This document shows, piece after piece, positions 28,268-37,375 of a stretch of 64,000 nt of DNA. Made by a program: the position numbers and the translations under genes. Origin of the DNA: Porphyridium purpureum (lineage: Eukaryota > Rhodophyta > Bangiophyceae > Porphyridiales > Porphyridiaceae); NCBI GenBank assembly GCA_008690995.1, contig VRMN01000003.1:1798001-1862000 (forward strand), read 5' to 3'. Positions within the stretch are counted from its first letter, which is position 1. Every line of letters starts with the position of its first letter. A model generated the notes under the pieces. The model had not been told where the DNA came from. It did no database searches and worked only from the letters and a program-made list of their open reading frames with translations.

Positions 28268-30538
28268 AGCAAGCTCATCCACAGAGCGCGAAGCCAAGAT
28301 AGACCGAACCTGCAACTCCTCCTGAATCAACGAAACACGCTGGGAAAGCCGTGGTACCTCAGACTCGCTCTCTTCTCTATCTGAAACATCGGACGACGGC
28401 AAAGAAATGAGACTCGTGGTCATCACGGCACGAGCAGCCCGCCGAGCAAGCCCACGCATGAAGGCCGCGTAGCAAGCAGGATCGACGCTCAGACCGGTCC
28501 GCTTCATCGCGTAGATGACTTTGAGTGCAATATCTGGGCGAGCACTTTCACCACAATTTGAAAGCAAAGCAAAAAAGCAAATGGGTTCCGGAGCCTTGCC
28601 TGGTAAGGATTCTAGCGCGCGTTTCCACATTGCGAGCGACATGTCGATGCTTGGACCACTGCAGATAGTAATTACATGCGCCCACAAACGACTCTGTACT
28701 GCGCGGTCGTGCAAGACCGAGGCATTTATGGAAGCTGGCTTTTGCACGGCCAGCAGCTCATTAAACTCACACAGAAATTGTGCCGCATCGTCTGGCTGAT
28801 TCAGGTACCAATGCGCGCAGAGTATCGACTCGCAGTGGGAAGCATCGAGATTTACGCGCAGGCGCCGCATCTCTTCCACAGTCCGGCGTATTGCGGCCAC
28901 GTCTCCGACCGCAGCGTGTGCTTCTAGCAACGGACCATATGAGTACCGGTCCGGTATAATTTGGTGCCCCTCTTTCATTCTCATGAGTTCGACATAGGTG
29001 CGCTTCGGGTCGCCCATCACAGCGAGCAGGCCAAGGAGCGCGTCCCATGCAAGCTTGTCGCCGTGCGGACTTTGATCACCGAAGAATTCTAGGTACAGCT
29101 CTCGGACCAACTCCTTCACCCTCTGCACCCTTTTAACACGCCCCATTCGTATTAAAAGCGTCAGGTTTCGGAGCACGAGCGTCACCGTCCGGATATTTAG
29201 AGGTAATCCGAAGCGTGATCGCATGAGCCCAAGCGCAGCGAACAGGGCATCTTCATGGTCAAACGGATGCCGCTCTCGCGCATGTTCCCATAATCGAAGA
29301 CTGAAATATGACTCTGTTGGCAAAACTTTGTCGGAGCAAGCAATGAATGCCTGCAGGAGCGTGTTGAAGCTCACTACGTCAGGCTGGTTTCGAGATGCAC
29401 GCAAACCGCCAAAGTACGCCAGTACGCAGTCCCGATCTTTTCGCTTGATGAAACCCTTCATGAGCAAATTATACGTCCGCGTCGTCGGCCGCGCGCCAAA
29501 AAGTCCCCTTCTCATTACCGAAAACAATGACAAGGCTTGTCCTATCTGCCCCTGGTCGAGCAAAGCGCTGAGCAGCATATTCGCTGCATTGAGGGCACCG
29601 CGCAGCCTCGTTTGCCTGCGCAACCGCGCTTGTTTTCCGGCCAATGTCGCGAGACCGGCCCCCGAAAAAGCTGCATACTGCGTGGCTCGTTGCGACTGCT
29701 CATCCGAGAGGGCGTTCCCAAAATGAATGAAAAAAGATAGCCCCCGCTCAAGATCATTGCTCTCTATACACGCACGCACCAGCTCTGTGCATGCAACATT
29801 GTTAATCAAAATGTGAAGCGCAAGCATTTCATCCAGAACGCGCACCAGCCCGGCAGCGTCCTTACTGGTGCGGTACGAGTGAAGAAGCAAATTATACTCG
29901 AACGCAGCTGCGTCCAGGCCAAACAACGACAGGTGCTGCCGAGTCTTATGAACGTCGCCAGCCCGTGCGGTGTCCCTTAGCATTTTTCTCAGTTCAGAGC
30001 GGGACGTGTTCCCTCGGGTTCGCACGTAAGAAATCGATGATACTGGGCGACGCCACCTATCCTCGTCGTCCAGATCCAATCCGTTTCCTCTGGATACCTT
30101 GTCTTTCCTTAATGATGACGAGCTTCTGGGTGCCACACTGAATGCACTCCGTAGCTCTCTGTTCAGACCAGCTTTCTCCTCTGTTTTATTGTCGCGCTCA
30201 GCGTCGCCCCTCACCCTCCGTTGCCGGAAAGGGCTCACACCACCGCTTGACGAATCCAACACATCCTTTCCCGAAGACGAAGCATGCGCATGCGTTTGCA
30301 CATTGGATGTATGCGTACATACTGACGATGACAATAAGTGGTCCGGATCAACTCTGGGCCGCGAGACTCGCGGCGGCCCGCTCCCGCTGATGTCTCTGCT
30401 CCGTATTCTGTCCCGGCGCGCACGTGTTTCAAACCCTCCCGCTATGCAGTACGGCACGAACGCCGCGCATGGCGCCGCGGTCAATGAGCACTGCACATGC
30501 AGCTCCCCGTGGGGACCCGCTCCCATTGTTCCGTTCAT
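28160..30538 (-). CDS. Pentatricopeptide-repeat (PPR) protein
   Basis: A 792-residue protein. The first ~200 residues are Arg/Ser-rich and disordered, plausibly an organelle-targeting peptide plus spacer. From about residue 210, 35-residue helical hairpins repeat: AAFEYNLLLHSYRTSKDAAG, TRTYNLLMKGFIKRKDRDCV, DVVSFNTLLQAFIACSDK, DRYSYGPLLEAHAAVGDVAA and CYAAFMRGLARRAARA. These fit P-type PPR motifs, which bind single-stranded RNA one base per repeat. Such proteins act in processing, stability or translation of plastid or mitochondrial transcripts. No DYW or SMR domain is visible. The ATG at 30538 is the first in frame. The WD40 gene upstream ends 118 bases away on the same strand. Confidence 0.85.
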   Translation of the reverse strand: MNGTMGAGPHGELHVQCSLTAAPCAAFVPYCIAGGFETRARRDRIRSRDISGSGPPRVSRPRVDPDHLLSSSVCTHTSNVQTHAHASSSGKDVLDSSSGGVSPFRQRRVRGDAERDNKTEEKAGLNRELRSAFSVAPRSSSSLRKDKVSRGNGLDLDDEDRWRRPVSSISYVRTRGNTSRSELRKMLRDTARAGDVHKTRQHLSLFGLDAAAFEYNLLLHSYRTSKDAAGLVRVLDEMLALHILINNVACTELVRACIESNDLERGLSFFIHFGNALSDEQSQRATQYAAFSGAGLATLAGKQARLRRQTRLRGALNAANMLLSALLDQGQIGQALSLFSVMRRGLFGARPTTRTYNLLMKGFIKRKDRDCVLAYFGGLRASRNQPDVVSFNTLLQAFIACSDKVLPTESYFSLRLWEHARERHPFDHEDALFAALGLMRSRFGLPLNIRTVTLVLRNLTLLIRMGRVKRVQRVKELVRELYLEFFGDQSPHGDKLAWDALLGLLAVMGDPKRTYVELMRMKEGHQIIPDRYSYGPLLEAHAAVGDVAAIRRTVEEMRRLRVNLDASHCESILCAHWYLNQPDDAAQFLCEFNELLAVQKPASINASVLHDRAVQSRLWAHVITICSGPSIDMSLAMWKRALESLPGKAPEPICFFALLSNCGESARPDIALKVIYAMKRTGLSVDPACYAAFMRGLARRAARAVMTTSLISLPSSDVSDREESESEVPRLSQRVSLIQEELQVRSILASRSVDELASEIPVFLRPYHAVLRAECRSVNRDRLPIERIRIRY

Positions 30539-30656
30539 CAATCACGTGCACAGTATTCCCCGCAAACACGGCGCACTCTGGGGCTCAATGTTCAGGGGCC
30601 GAGCTCAACTGCAGATCTTTATTTCCTTTATACCAACCCGGAAGACGAGGTAGTGG

Positions 30657-33575
30657 TTACCGCATGAACGAGAGAAATGCCGCAGCGTGGCTGCCTGCGA
30701 GCTCATGCGCCTGCCGGCAGAGGGTGAGTTCGTGTAGTTCTTGATAGCGACGGCAGACTGCGCGTATCTCGGCAGCCGTGGCATCGGAATGGCTACTGCT
30801 TTCGCTGGGTCCAGGGGACGTCAGTTGAGTAGCGTCAATCAGAAGGGCCCGCAACGTCGGCGTAAGCTCAGAAAGAAACGCGTGTGCCACGTGGGTTCGC
30901 TCGGCATGTTGCTTCTTAAAGATCGTTTCGTGCGCCTTGACGTTGCCGCTGGGTCGCAGCAGCGGGTGCATTGACTTGGCGCTGCTTCTCGTGAAGCGGC
31001 TTATTTGCCACTCAAAGCCTTTTGCGTCCAGACTCTGGCGTAGAAGCAGACCCGTTGAGTCGACTTCGCAGAGTGCTCGGCGAATGGCCCAATTTGAGCT
31101 TTCCGCCGGTAACAGATCACGGAGCGTCCCGAAAAGTTCCAGACTCACAGCATGTGGAGTGACCAGGCGTGCGCCTCCAGTTCCCTGAATCAGGTACGCA
31201 TTCTGGGCGAAAAAAAGTTCCGGCCTTTGAGTGTTCTCTGGCGTGGGCTTGGTATCTTCGGCGGATCGAGCATCGTTCAGGATACCTGTCTCGCAACGCC
31301 GAACGGCTCCTCTCATTTCCTTCTGGTACTGTTCAGGTTTCGGTTGTGGAAGCAGGAGTGATTCTGTTCGAGTGCCTTCCTGGCAGAAGTCTTGAGGCTT
31401 TTCCAAAAGTTTGGTTTGGTCATGAGAAGGAGCGTCCGCGACAAGCTCATTCTCAATTTGAGCTAGTATGTCATTGCTTGCAGTGATACGATGACGCAAA
31501 ATTGACGTTGCTGCAATCTCAGCATCTGTCTCATCCAAGTCATTCCCCAAGACGCCATCCTGCTCCACGCACGCATAATCTATGATCGGATCATCCTCGT
31601 CGTTCGAACTATTTCCCGCGCTCGTCGCGTGATCTTCAACGATGTCCGCAGCATCGATAGCCGTGCTTTTGGTGACAATATCACCAACGAGTGGTGATCG
31701 CGCGCCTTTCTCCTCTTCCGTGAATGACGCACGAGGTAAAGCATTGGCGCATGGTTCCGCTGTGTGCTCTGGCGCCCCTCCAGAAGCTGCCGGCGAGGCT
31801 GGAATCATGACTACGGCGGCATTCGAACTGTTGGTAGTACACCGCGCGCGCTTGCCAGGAAATGCGTCTGGCGACGGTGTCCCAGCACGGGCGTCGAGCT
31901 CGTGGCGGGCAAGTGGTGCAAGCTTTTGCGCGTGCTGGCATGATTCCTGTCCGTGCAAATTCATGTCAATAGCAGCCTTATTCTTCAGCTTTGTAATCGC
32001 AACCTCCCCATGATCAGTGCACGTGAGCAGGCCACCGCGACAGGGCGTCAGACGAGCTTCGAGTACGGTCACATTTGGTCGATGGCTCACCCGTACCTCG
32101 GCTAAACAGCGCCAGTTGGCATCTGGGTCTATAGAGTTTGTTCCACACTGACGGCCTGCTTCCGGACGCGTGATGATCTGCCAGAGGCGCGCGGTGCCAT
32201 CGGTCGAACCGGTGCTCAAGAAGTGCCCACAGGCAGACCACTCAATGAAGACGACCTTGCCCTTGTGCCCCACGCAGCGCGCCACGAGCTCGCCGGTGGT
32301 GACGTGCCACACGCGCAGGATACCGTCGTACGCGCCTGTTGCCAGCAACGAGAAGCGCCGGGGTTCCGAGCATGCCCACTCGACGGGGCTTCCATCATGC
32401 TGAAGCGTGTGCAGTAGATTGCCCGTGTCGGCATCCCAGATTCTCGCTGTGGCGTCCGCGGACACAGACGCGAGTCTCACGGTGCGCTCGCTCGAGTATG
32501 GAGGACTGCAAAATGCGAGGCTGTTGACGCATGCTGCGTGCCCGCGCAGTGTGTGCTTGAGCTCGGCCTTGCCACTCCCACTGACCCCAAACACGCACAC
32601 GGTCCCGTCTTCCGAACCGCTTGCGCATAGCCACTCACCTCCTGCGTCGGAACTAGCGCTCACGGTGGTGAAGTTGACGGCATCTGCGTGAGGGCGAGAA
32701 AAGTAGCCCACCCTCTCAAACTTGGTGTCCAGCGGAGACAAACAGCGAAAGATAGAGACTCGTCCAGCATCATCACCCACAATCAGGACACGACCGGTGC
32801 TGGAAAACGCGCCGTGCTCGATACGTGCACCGCGCAGGCCATTCTTGCGCGATGCTGGCATGGAACTACGGAAAACGCGACGATTCACAAAGCCCTCGCG
32901 CTTGCGGTTTTCGCATGCGGCATCGATCCAGCGCGGTGGGCCCGTGGAGCTGTCGGTGCCGCTGGGAACAGAGCTGCCGCGTCCATTTTGCAGCACCTCA
33001 CGAAACGCGAGCAGCGACCCGGTACTTGTCCCTGCAACCAACAAAGCGGGGCTTGACGGCGACACATACGTGGACACCTCGGCGAAGCAGAACTCTGGCT
33101 CTTCATCGTTCGTCAGGTTTTGCTCGTCGTCAGCTGCCAAGTCCGCAAGCAGTTGGAGAGGCGTGAGTGACGCTTCTGATTCGTGCTTTCCCACGACACA
33201 CTCCCACAGCCACAGCTTGCCGTCCGAGCCCGCGCTCACAAACTGGGCTCGTGCTTCTTGGGCCTGTAGCTGCGAGGGCTCACTCGTCGACTTTGTTGCC
33301 TGCAACTTGTCACGCCACGTGGGCGGCAGGAAACCCATAGACTGCACGGCATAGGCGTGCTGCGCGGCGCTTGTTGCGTGCGGTGCGCGTATGACATATT
33401 CGGGTCGCCACGCGTGCGCAGCGGGATGTGTTCTTTGAAGAATGACGCTGGTCGCGCTCCTCTTGCGCGGCTGCTTCACGTGGGAACCGGCATGGGGTGT
33501 GTCTGGAGCAGGCAGTTCCGCAGCACCTGCTGCGTCGCGCAATGCGCGCAGCTGCTGCCTCTCCGAGATCCACAT
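30657..33575 (-). CDS. WD40-repeat protein, family not identified
   Basis: A 972-residue protein. Residues about 110-500 contain WD40 repeats: FVSAGSDGKLWLWEC, a divergent segment around RVLIVGDDAGRVSIFRC, then ASGSEDGTVCVFGV, LRGHAACVNSLAF, ASVSADATARIWDADTGNLL, ATGAYDGILRVWHVTTGELV and STGSTDGTARLWQI, enough for one propeller. The remainder is largely disordered, with an acidic stretch (SSNDEDDPIIDYACVEQD) and a conserved-looking helical end (LLRQSLDAKGFEWQISRFTR). The repeat pattern recalls the BRWD/PHIP propeller, but no bromodomain is seen. A scaffold role is all that can be said. The ATG at 33575 is the first in frame; its upstream + strand is C/T-rich, the mirror of a purine-rich leader. 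Confidence 0.75.
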   Translation of the reverse strand: MWISERQQLRALRDAAGAAELPAPDTPHAGSHVKQPRKRSATSVILQRTHPAAHAWRPEYVIRAPHATSAAQHAYAVQSMGFLPPTWRDKLQATKSTSEPSQLQAQEARAQFVSAGSDGKLWLWECVVGKHESEASLTPLQLLADLAADDEQNLTNDEEPEFCFAEVSTYVSPSSPALLVAGTSTGSLLAFREVLQNGRGSSVPSGTDSSTGPPRWIDAACENRKREGFVNRRVFRSSMPASRKNGLRGARIEHGAFSSTGRVLIVGDDAGRVSIFRCLSPLDTKFERVGYFSRPHADAVNFTTVSASSDAGGEWLCASGSEDGTVCVFGVSGSGKAELKHTLRGHAACVNSLAFCSPPYSSERTVRLASVSADATARIWDADTGNLLHTLQHDGSPVEWACSEPRRFSLLATGAYDGILRVWHVTTGELVARCVGHKGKVVFIEWSACGHFLSTGSTDGTARLWQIITRPEAGRQCGTNSIDPDANWRCLAEVRVSHRPNVTVLEARLTPCRGGLLTCTDHGEVAITKLKNKAAIDMNLHGQESCQHAQKLAPLARHELDARAGTPSPDAFPGKRARCTTNSSNAAVVMIPASPAASGGAPEHTAEPCANALPRASFTEEEKGARSPLVGDIVTKSTAIDAADIVEDHATSAGNSSNDEDDPIIDYACVEQDGVLGNDLDETDAEIAATSILRHRITASNDILAQIENELVADAPSHDQTKLLEKPQDFCQEGTRTESLLLPQPKPEQYQKEMRGAVRRCETGILNDARSAEDTKPTPENTQRPELFFAQNAYLIQGTGGARLVTPHAVSLELFGTLRDLLPAESSNWAIRRALCEVDSTGLLLRQSLDAKGFEWQISRFTRSSAKSMHPLLRPSGNVKAHETIFKKQHAERTHVAHAFLSELTPTLRALLIDATQLTSPGPSESSSHSDATAAEIRAVCRRYQELHELTLCRQAHELAGSHAAAFLSFMR

Positions 33576-33968
33576 CCCACTCCGTGCGTGAGCGACGCCA
33601 CCACGTCAGCTTTCGCACGCCAGAACTCCTTACAAGCCCAAGTATCAAGATCCCCGGGCCACGACCGAACGCGCAGCGCGCACTTCACACCAACACACAA
33701 ACGCAAATGCAATCGCTGAAGACACTCGAAACTCTGCTTGAGTCTGTCGCTCTCACAACACCAACCACGCCAGCCCGTTCGCGCTTACCCGGCGGCCATC
33801 TCTCTCTCAGTACACACATTCATGCCATGGCGCTCCTCCTCCGCGAACGCGCACGCCACCGCCCTTCAACCCCCAGACGCCCCCCGGCCGCGCGCTTTTT
33901 TGGTTCAACACGCCGTTCCGACGTTCGCACGCGGCGCGAAACCTGTCCGTCACGCCCACATACACTCA

Positions 33969-34009
33969 CACTGTACCCTACTCGCTAATTTTTCCAGAGT
34001 AGTGTACAG
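33969..34009. promoter_or_regulatory. Divergent GTACAG words in a bidirectional promoter
   Basis: CACTGTACC (33969-33977) reads GGTACAGTG toward the minus-strand WD40 gene. GTACAG (34004-34009) reads toward transketolase. The two face away from each other at the centre of the composition switch. Inferred element. Confidence 0.4.
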
Positions 34010-34424
34010 CGCACGTGAAGCTGTTGACCTGGAATGCACCCTGAAACCCACGCGGCGTTTCTTCCGCACTTTCCCTTCCATCCTCAACACCAGCAGCGCG
34101 TCGCGAGATCGACTGGCTCCTTCCTCTTCTGTTCGTTTTGTTGCTGCTGATGACGGAGTGTTGTCATGGTTGTTGCCACTGCCACTGCGGCTACAGTCTA
34201 CGGCTATGCGACTGCCAAACAGTGATGGGCTGTGCCCGCTTTCTCACGGGTCGGCATGTTCGGCATGTTCGGCGGTGTGGCCGTGTCGCGGTGGAGTGGT
34301 ATGGCTGGCAACACACCACGGACTCCGCCGCGACACCCACACACAACCCACCCACCATCTCGTCAAAGCGACACGTTTTGATAGACGTGTCGATGTACAC
34401 CTAGAATAAATGAACCTCTAGACG

Positions 34425-34452
34425 CGTGTGTGTGTGTGTGTGTGTGTGTGTG
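34425..34452. repeat. (GT)n microsatellite in the transketolase leader
   Basis: An uninterrupted GT run about 500 bases upstream of the transketolase ATG, at the start of the C-poor leader. Confidence 0.85.
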
Positions 34453-34806
34453 GCTTTGGCTATGTGTGTTTTACGTGCGGTGGTGCGGAGTATGCGTGTG
34501 TGTGCGCGCGGTCGGTGAGATTGTTTTGGTAAATGAGATTGTGTGTCAAACTATATGAAACTTGGTTGAAATTGTATGAACGTGGTTGTGAGTGGTTGTC
34601 AAGTGGAGTTGATGATTGTAGTGATACTGGAAGTGAACGTGCAGGGAACCAAGGCGATTCGTATAGGAACGTGGGTTACGGTTGTTGGGAAGGAGACGAA
34701 CGAGTGAACAGGGGCGGAGCGGAGAAAGGGGAGGGTGGGGCGAGGGACGGAAGGAGAAAGGGGGTGGGGAGTTTTGAGGGGAGAGGAGAATCTGTAGGTA
34801 GGAGAG

Positions 34807-36976
34807 ATGGAGAGTGCGTGTATGTTTGTGGGCGCCGCGCCCGCGGTAGTCGGCGGCGCGAGCAAGAGCGTGGGTATGCGCGGACAGCAAGCGTGTGCGC
34901 GCGGCGCGCGCGTCGGCGCGCGTGCAGCGCACGACGGGCGTCAAGATGGTCGCGGCAGAGGTTTCCGGAAAGCTCAGGCAGACCGGCGATGCAAAGGCCG
35001 ATAAGATCATCAACACGATCCGCTTTCTGGCCGTCGACGCCGTCGAGAAGGCCAACTCGGGACACCCCGGCCTTCCCATGGGCATGGCGCCGCTCGCGTA
35101 CGTGCTGTACGACAAGGTCATGAAGTACAACCCGAAGAACCCGCTGTTCCCCATGCGGGACCGCTTCGTCCTCTCCGCTGGACACGGCTCCATGCTCGTG
35201 TACGCGCTGCTCCATATGTTTGGCTACGACAGCGTCACCATCGACGACATCAAGCAGTTCCGCCAGGCAAATAGCAAGACTCCAGGTCACCCGGAGAACT
35301 TCATGACCCCTGGCGTCGAGATCACGACCGGGCCGCTCGGCCAGGGTATCTGTAACGCCATTGGGCTGGCCGCCGCTGAGGCGCACTTGGCCGCGACCTT
35401 CAACAAGCCGGACTGCGAAGTGGTCAACAACTACACCTACTGCATCCTTGGTGACGGGTGCATGATGGAGGGTCTCCAGTCAGAGGCCGCGTCGCTTGCC
35501 GGCCATTGGGGACTGGGCAAGCTGATTGCGTTCTACGATGACAACTCGATCTCCATCGACGGCCGCACGTCGATTGCCTTCTCGGAGGACGTGGGCAAGC
35601 GCTACGAGGCGTACGGCTGGCAGGTGCTTTATGTCAAGGAGGGCAACACCGACATTATTGGCATGGAGAAGGCGATCGCTGAGGCCAAGTTGTGCACGGA
35701 TAAGCCCACGCTTGTCATAGTGACCACCCTCATTGGTTACGGCTCGCCAAACAAGGCAGACTCGTACGCGGCCCACGGTGCCGCGCTCGGAAAGGACGAA
35801 GTGGCTGCCACGCGCGAGGCGCTGGACTGGGAGTATCCGCCGTTTGAAGTTCCGCAGGATGTGCTGAGCCACACCCGGAGGAAAATCGCAGAGGGCGCCA
35901 AGCTTGAAGAGGAGTTTGCCAAGAAGTGCGAGGAGTACAAGTCCAAGTATCCGGAGGATTACAAGCTGTTTGAGACGATGGTGCTGAAGAACGATCTGCC
36001 AAGCGGGTGGGAGGACGCCCTGAAGAAGGCTGCTCAGGAGACCGGCGCCATGGCGACACGCCAGGTCTCGCAGGTCATGTTGAACGCATTGGCGCCAGTG
36101 TTGCCTGGCCTGGTCGGTGGTTCGGCAGATCTGGCCTCGTCCAACTTGACCATTATGAAGGGTTATGGTGACTTCCTGAAAGGTCAGTATGAGTGCCGCA
36201 ACTTCCGCTTTGGTGTGCGTGAGCACGCGATGGGAGCGATTGCCAACGGCCTGGCATTGTACAATGCTGGTCTGATCCCGTACAACGCGACATTCTTCAT
36301 TTTCACTGATTACCAGCGCGGCGCGATCCGCATGGCCGCACTTTCCGAGATCAACAACATGTTCGTGACCACGCACGACTCGATCTTCTTGGGAGAGGAT
36401 GGACCGACCCATCAGCCGATTGAGCACCTCGCGTCCTTCCGTGCGATGCCGAATCTGTACATGATGCGACCAGCGGACGCGACAGAGGCGGCGGCGATGT
36501 ACGCTATTGCCGTGAAGACCAGGAAGACCCCGTCGGTGATGGCCTACACACGACAAGGGACTAGCAAGCTGGATGCGACTTACGAGCAGGCGTCGAAGGG
36601 CGCGTACGTGCTATCGGATAACAGCGGTGGCAAGCCCGAGGCTATTCTGATTGGCACGGGCTCGGAAGTCGATCTGTGCATTGCAGCTGCTGAAGCGCTG
36701 CGCGCAGAGGGCAAGAAGGTAAGTGTTGTGTCTATGCCATGCTGGGAGGTGTTCGAGGAACAGTCTGCCGAGTACAAGGAGTCGGTGCTGCCGTCGTCGG
36801 TGCCCATGAGCAAACGCATGGTGTGCGAGGCGGGGTCCTCGTTTGGCTGGACCAAGTATGCGGGCGTTTTTGCCTGCATTGACGGCTTTGGTGCGTCTGC
36901 GCCCATCAAGGATCTGCGAGAGATGTTTGGCTTCACCGAGGCTGCCGTGACTGCGAAGGCCAAGTCCATGTTCTAA
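34807..36976 (+). CDS. tkt: Transketolase, with a plastid-peptide-like leader in another frame
   Basis: The core frame from ATG 34946 encodes 676 residues of transketolase, which moves two-carbon units in the Calvin cycle and pentose-phosphate pathway. Motifs: the first His loop ([20 protein letters not shown]), [16 protein letters not shown], the thiamine-diphosphate site [20 protein letters not shown] ending in YDDN, the catalytic Glu region [15 protein letters not shown], and [16 protein letters not shown]. Upstream, from ATG 34807, a different frame reads [20 protein letters not shown], just like a plastid transit peptide. It meets the core frame across a GC-only stretch near 34895-34935. 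The core frame itself is open there without an ATG. Either a sequence error of one or two bases hides a plastid enzyme, or the true start is 34946 and the protein is cytosolic. Confidence 0.93.
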
Positions 36977-37375
36977 GCGGTCTAGTTTAATCAGTTGTGG
37001 GTGTGAGAGTGGTTGCAGTCTGCGGAGGAGCCGCGGTCTCCTCCTGATGCACATCCTATATAGTAAAGCCAATCCGGTTTGTGTTGTGAAGCAGACGACG
37101 TCCGCTCGAAACGGCGTCTTGCTGTGCTGCGAAACCGGAAACCTCAAAATTGACTTGCCAAAGAACGCCAGGCTGAACGGAAATCCTCCGCAGTCGAAGA
37201 AGTGGCAGATTCGAGCGCGCGCCCGAGTTTACTCCGCAGCCACACGCGAGCGAGTCGTCTGTTTGGAGTACGGCTCAGCTCATTACCAAGCGCTCGCTGG
37301 ACCACGTCAAAGCAGCGCGTTCTCCCAACCTTGTTCTGGTCATCAAGTTCCCGGGCGGGTCCCGATTTTTCCGAC
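36977..37375. other. Upstream region of the ARM/WD40 gene
   Basis: Short spacer between two plus-strand genes. TATATAGTAA at 37057-37066 could serve as a TATA element. The frame of the next gene is open back to about 37202 without an ATG. Confidence 0.4.

Larger units (their letters stand above)
33576..34806. other. Divergent promoter region, WD40 gene / transketolase
   Basis: 33576-34000 is C/T-rich (leader of the minus-strand WD40 gene) and 34405-34800 is almost free of C (leader of transketolase). The word pair at 33969-34009 lies at the switch, followed by a (GT)n run. A short tandem TCGGCATGT repeat lies near 34250. No gene was recognised. Confidence 0.5.

Noticed and set aside
35480-36556. 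358-codon minus-strand open frame across transketolase
   Set aside because: Antisense shadow of a strongly conserved enzyme.
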